From: Siniperca chuatsi
Lineage: Eukaryota > Chordata > Actinopteri > Centrarchiformes > Sinipercidae
Length of the DNA: 64,000 bases
Assembly: GCF_020085105.1 (NCBI RefSeq)
Contig: NC_058051.1
Location: 25,453,455-25,517,454 of the forward strand
Direction of reading: 5' to 3'
Shown: piece after piece, positions 59,666 to 64,000 of the stretch
Numbering within the stretch: position 1 is the stretch's first letter
Layout: each line of letters starts with the position of its first letter
The notes under the pieces: model-generated
The model's database searches: none
Told to the model about the DNA's origin: nothing
Seen by the model: the letters and a program-made list of their open reading frames with translations, nothing else
Made by a program: the position numbers and the translations under genes

Positions 59666-59815
59666 GGACAGGTCGCCAGTCACTCACAGGGTTGACACAT
59701 ACAGACAGACAGTTGTTCACAACTTACATGCAATTTAGAATAGCCAATTAACCTAACTTGCATGTATTTGGGAGAGCATGAAAACTCCACACAGAAAGAT
59801 AATTAATAAAAAATG
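59660..59815. repeat. Fish dispersed repeat fragment
   Basis: The words ACCCTGGACAGGTCGCCAGT, CAATTTAGAATAGCCAATTA and AACTCCACACAGAAAG appear in the order of a repeat very common in fish genomes. It lies just past the bin2 polyadenylation signal. Fragmentary, with no coding capacity. Confidence 0.65.
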
Positions 59816-61440
59816 CAATTAATTTAAAATATTGTGTCAATAGCTTCTCTGCCAATGGAGGTTTAAAATGATAGGGACAAAAAACAACTAGCTCTCACTC
59901 TGCCCAGATTTCTCAGCTAACTTAACCATGAACCCAACATAACTTGCATTAATGGAAAAGCTAAGAGATATGGCTTTCTGCTTTAAGAGTCATTATTTAA
60001 AAGTTTATTTGGATGAAATTCCCCAAAAAATAAAAATAGTTGAATTTCAGAGCTAAAATGTCTGGCTATTAGAGGTCAGTCTTTACCAGATTAGTTCGAT
60101 GATAGAAAATGTGTTTTTGCTTATGCTTCATTCATTATAAGAGGAAGAGATTAGATGTGTGCTTCTGGAACTGTCTCTTACTTCTTGAATTGTAAGAACA
60201 ATGATTTTTATTATGACAGAAACCAGTTGCTGTTTTTTTTTTTTTTATAGGTGACAGTAAAATATCTTCTTCTTTGTGAAATATAAACTAAAATGTGGTA
60301 CTGAGCATGTGACAAATCTGAAGATCAAGAGGAACCACAGACTACAGACATTTTGAATGACAGCATTTAAGCAAATTTTGCAGGTTTAAGCAAATCTGAA
60401 TGTGTGAACCCTTTCAAATCCTTTCTTTTAACTGTCAAGTCATTTGAATGATTATTCCCTTTTGACATGAACTCTGCAGCTGTCACACTGTCAGCTTGAG
60501 AGACAACATACTTGTGCATCAGAGGGGAAGGAGAGCTGCTTTGTGTTATAACTGTGCGATATCAATATACTATATTCATGCATCATTTTATTGTTTTGTT
60601 CATGGATAGTTTTGCATAACTTCCTCCACAATAATGGAAGTGTTGGCTTGTTGTGGCTGAATCCAAATAGAAAAGGTAGTGTATTGTCTCTGCTAACACT
60701 TGTTGTGAGTATCTCCACTACCAGCTGTAGTTTGATTATCAGCTAACAGAGATTCAACGTCATATCTGCTGGCACGGCCACATGGGATGCAGCAAATGAA
60801 AGATGGAAAATTGGAAATGTATGGAAATTGTATGCCTGACCCATACCAGGAACTCAAAGTCAGTATATCTCGGCCTTTGCTGATTTTAACTAATCTTTTT
60901 TAAAAATCTGTCACTCCAAAGTCCTTCAACTTTATGTATGTGCGACACTAAATCGCTTAAATACCTTTAACATTCAGTTCAATTTGAATACAACCTGATC
61001 ATTTTTAGAAAGAAAAGTGCTTATCAAGATATTTACTTTAACCCAAATAATTGGTCAACTATTTTGTTAATCGCTTAATTGTTTTAAGTCATTTTTAATA
61101 TAAAATTCACTGATTTCAGCTTCTCAAATGTGAATATTTCTTAGTCTTCTGTGATATTAAACAAACAATCTTTAATAGTTTGGACTGTTGGTTCGGATTA
61201 AAACAAGCAATTTGGGCTTTGGAAATTAATACCTTTTTTTTTTTTTTTTTTTTTTACTATTTTCTGACATTTTAAAGACCAAACGAGATGAATTAAATTA
61301 AATGATAATGAAAATAATTCATTTGTATCCTTACAATAGAATGGACAGTCAAAATAAGAACATTATCAAAAAGATTTCATAGCAACAGAGTGGGAATATA
61401 CTTGCTCCTAGTGATACATCTCGCTAATAGACGATCTTTG
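59816..61440. other. Intergenic region between bin2 and smagp
   Basis: AT-rich sequence with a T tract at 61234-61255. Part of it (about 61040-61300) is a degraded copy of the GCTGCAAC hAT MITE: GGTCAACTATTTTGTTAATC, TTCAGCTTCTCAAATGTGAA and TATTTTCTGACATTTTAAAG occur in the family order. No exon or RNA gene recognised. Confidence 0.55.
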
Positions 61441-61704
61441 ACGCGGCGCATGGGGGAGAGGGGGGAGGAAAGGGAGGGGCGGAAACCGAGAGTGTGTGCT
61501 GTGCATGACTCACGAGTGCTGGGAGAAAAAGTATAGCTGCTTACAGACGCAGTTTCAGACGCCTCAACAGCCTCTGCCAAAGCTTGAATTTCAAACTTTA
61601 AGTTAGCAGCGTGCGTCCGTTTTGTCCACCTTAGAAGTTAGCTTGGGGGGGGAAAGTCGATTAGCACAGCTAGTGAGGTTTCTGTCACGCTCCGCTTCGC
61701 CCAG
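61440..61704 (+). promoter_or_regulatory. smagp: smagp promoter and non-coding first exon
   Basis: The only clearly GC-rich, CpG-bearing block in this part of the window. A GC box (GGGGCGG, about 61475-61481) sits inside a G-rich tract. A likely non-coding first exon ends at 61704, before GTAAGC. The next exon starts at 62101 after TTCTTACAG. GTTAGC words occur in the exon and just after it. The start point is inferred. Confidence 0.45.
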
Positions 61705-62133
61705 GTAAGCACACACAGCAGATGTGATGAAAGTCTGGTTGTTAAGTGTTTGGGAAACATTAAGAAAATGTAGCTCAAACGTAGTTTCTTTTTTTTTTCT
61801 CCGGGTGACTTTGTGTCGAGCTAGCTTACTTAACGAGGACGGAGAAGACGTTTTGTTTGCCTTTTAACAGGTTTGGTTAGACCAGTTTACTTAGCTAAAA
61901 GACAAAGAGAGTCAGAGTAAAGAAGTATGTCGGTAACAGTTGTGGGGAAACCGGTTAAATGTCCATGTGAGTTAAATAAATCATGTCCAACATTAATGGC
62001 TCACTTGGACATGGGTAGAAAACGTGATTGCGGAAATGTTATATGTGGTTGTTTATTGGTGTTTGTGTGTTTCTTTTATGCAGTCTGTGGTTTCTTACAG
62101 GTACAGTAGCCAGTGAGTTAATCAGCACTAACC

Positions 62134-64000
62134 ATGAATAGTAAGTCCACCTTTTAAGTGCTTATTTGTAGCTTTGCAAATGTCTGTCTTCCTATTTTGG
62201 GGGCTGCTTTGATACATTTGATTCCTGTAGGTATTGTTTTAAATTGGAAAAAAAATAAATCAGTGTGCTGTGTGTTCCAGTGGTGGAAAGTAAAAAATTG
62301 AGGTTCTAATACTTTACCAAAGTATTTTAATCTCATGCTGCTTTATACTTCCACTTGACTACGCTATAGCTGCAACAATTAGTCGATTAGTTGATCGAAA
62401 TAAAATTAATCGGGGACTATTTGTGCCACATTTACACTGTTAAGGTGACTAAAAATGGCAACCAAAAGCTGATGCCTGGTTGCCAGCCTGGCAACCACTT
62501 TTAAAAGTTAGTGTTGAGCCCTATTTTATAAGCTGATCAGTTTATAAAATATGATGTATTGTTATAGATTAACCTATCCAACAACGTAAAGTAGTTAAAA
62601 CTACCATTACCAGACACAACAATATATGCATCAGTAATAATAATCCAATAATGTAACATGACACTCTGACTGGGGCTGTCTAATGAGCACTTTTACTTTT
62701 AATTTTGTTAAGTACATTTTGCTGATCATGGCTGCAACAAAATATTATTATTATCGATTATCTGCAGATTATTTTCTCAATTAATCATTTGGTCTATAAA
62801 ACATCAGAAAACAGTGCACATTGTAATATCCTAGAGACTAAGGTGACCTCATCAAATGTCTTGTTTTGTGGGATTATCAGTCCAAAACCCCAAAATATTC
62901 AATTTACAGTAATGTGTGATCAATAAAAGCAGGAAACTCTCACATTTGAGAGCCTTGAACCAAAGAATGTTTGGCATTTTTGCCGTAAGAGATTAATTTT
63001 CTGTCGATCGATTAATCAACCGATCGTTGCAGCTCTATTGCTAGTAATACTTTTGTACTTTAGTAAAATTTTAAATGCAGGGTTTTCTTGTAATGGAGTG
63101 TTTTATAGTGTGGTATTGCTACTTTTACTCAAGTAAAAGATCTCAGTACTTCTTCTACCTCTGGTGTGTTCTCTGATTAAAACATTGCATCACAGAGGAT
63201 TCAGAAATAAATAAGAGGTTGACAGGTTTTGTTTCAGTCCCATAATCAGATTACTGTGTCACAACACTTTAATATTCCCTCCTCAGCCAGCAGCTATGCA
63301 GTTACACAAGATGCTTCTAGCAGACTGTGAGCTGAAGATAGAGCCCGTTGACATTTTCAACATGCTTTTTTATCTTCCAGATTCAGACATGGTGCCTTCG
63401 ACAACACTCTCCACATATACGAACAAAACGGTGACAGAGGGTGAGTACATCTGTTGTGAATGCACTCACTTGGCTTCAAAAGCTAAGTTGCAGCCAATAA
63501 TTATCCTGATATCATAACCTTATAGTTTGTGCAGCTTTATCAACACATGTCATGCTTGTGTTTTGTTCAGCATCAGATATGGGGCCTTTAACATTACTTC
63601 CCACACAAGCAGACACCACCATGATTCAGGGTAACTCCTACACTTTTTGTCATTTTATTATTTCTATTACTGGCACACAAACCTGTCTCCTCCTGGACCC
63701 ACACAGTTGTGAGACAATTTACTTCCTGTATCCTGTACAGTCAGAACAGTCTCATGACCTTCATGACCAGTGGTTTAAAAACCAATCTACTTGTTTTAAT
63801 TTTTGTCCCTCAGCGGTAACAACTGCAGCTCCCACAAGTCCAGACTCCGCAGTTATTGCAGGTAACTGTTCATCCTGAACTTTTTATTGTTACATTGTGA
63901 AGTCATTATGTCACAAAACAGCATTTTAAAAAGATATTTTGCCTTATTTTTCCAGTGGTTATTGCTCTCATCCTGCTGACATTAGCTGGTTTGGCTTTCC
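62134..64000 (+). CDS. smagp: Small cell adhesion glycoprotein (partial, 3' end outside window)
   Basis: Small type I-like single-pass mucin-type protein of epithelial junctions. Coding parts: 62134-62140 (two codons plus one base), 63381-63440, 63571-63630, 63814-63861, and 63956 to the window end. They give an N-terminal part of about 56 residues rich in Thr and Ser, likely O-glycosylated, with no cleavable signal peptide. It leads into a membrane helix (SAVIAVVIALILLTLAG...) that closely resembles human SMAGP (ALIAVVITVVFLTL). The cytoplasmic tail lies past the window. Exons 63381-63440 and 63571-63630 are both 60 bp in the same phase and encode similar peptides (SDMVPSTTL, SDMGPLTLL), so one is a duplicate of the other. 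SMAGP and BIN2 are also neighbours in human 12q13. Confidence 0.83.
62278..63163. mobile_element. hAT-type element with perfect 8-bp target duplication, itself hit by insertions
   Basis: Starts CAGTGGTGGAAAGTA and ends CTTCTTCTACCTCTG. It is flanked by GTGTGTTC on both sides (62270-62277 and 63164-63171), the hAT signature. Within it a second element (62727-63037) and a partial GCTGCAAC-family piece (about 62370-62430) are inserted. No transposase. It lies in the smagp intron between the start-codon exon and exon 63381-63440. Confidence 0.88.
62727..63037. mobile_element. Nested hAT-type MITE (GCTGCAAC family)
   Basis: A 311-bp element, CATGGCTGCAAC...GTTGCAGCTCTA, with inverted ends. It is flanked by TTGCTGAT (62719-62726) and TTGCTAGT (63038-63045), an 8-bp duplication now matching at 6 of 8 bases. 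It interrupts the host element's words GCTGAT and TAATACTTTTGTAC. Confidence 0.75.

Noticed and set aside
1-64000. CRISPR arrays, phage, operons or bacterial defence systems
   Set aside because: The repeats present are microsatellites, MITEs and retroelement pieces; all genes are spliced vertebrate genes.

Overview
The window is nuclear DNA of a teleost fish, most likely a percomorph. The genes are vertebrate and intron-rich with short GT-AG introns. The introns carry repeat families I know from spiny-rayed fish: hAT-type elements beginning CAGTGGTGGAAAG or CAGGGCTGCAAC, LINE tails, and long CA, AG and TC microsatellites. There is no bacterial, viral or CRISPR content. I assembled the exons by hand from splice sites, reading frame and remembered family sequences. 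Every internal junction of every model keeps the frame.

Layout from left to right. 1-3060: no gene I can name, possibly the 3' UTR of a plus-strand neighbour. 4896-15331 (minus): citrate synthase (cs), 11 coding exons, 469 aa. 17429-38847 (minus): a 25-exon, 789-residue type II membrane protein of the DPP6/DPP10 family, with alanine in place of the catalytic serine. 41156-48074 (plus): racgap1, 16 coding exons, 630 aa. 50370-53486 (minus): a DUF1295 / steroid-reductase-like membrane protein, 5 exons, 258 aa. 55667-58724 (plus): bin2, a BAR-domain protein, 11 exons, 479 aa. 62134 to the window end (plus): smagp, cut by the window edge.

The genes are independent transcription units, not an operon. 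cs lies a few hundred bases downstream of the DPP-like gene on the same strand. The DPP-like gene and racgap1 are head to head. racgap1 and the DUF1295 gene are tail to tail. Human CS, RACGAP1, BIN2 and SMAGP all lie in 12q13, so this is the fish counterpart of that block.

The most interesting item is the DPP-like gene. Mammals have DPP6 (7q36) and DPP10 (2q14), the auxiliary subunits of Kv4 potassium channels. This gene resembles both by region and sits in the 12q13-type block, which also carries DHH in human, the paralogue of SHH at 7q36. It may be a third whole-genome-duplication copy lost in mammals. Smaller observations are a GC-AG intron in bin2, a CAGTAG tandem acceptor in the DPP-like gene, a duplicated exon in smagp, hAT elements with exact 8-bp target-site duplications (one nested), and cell-cycle-type promoter motifs before racgap1.
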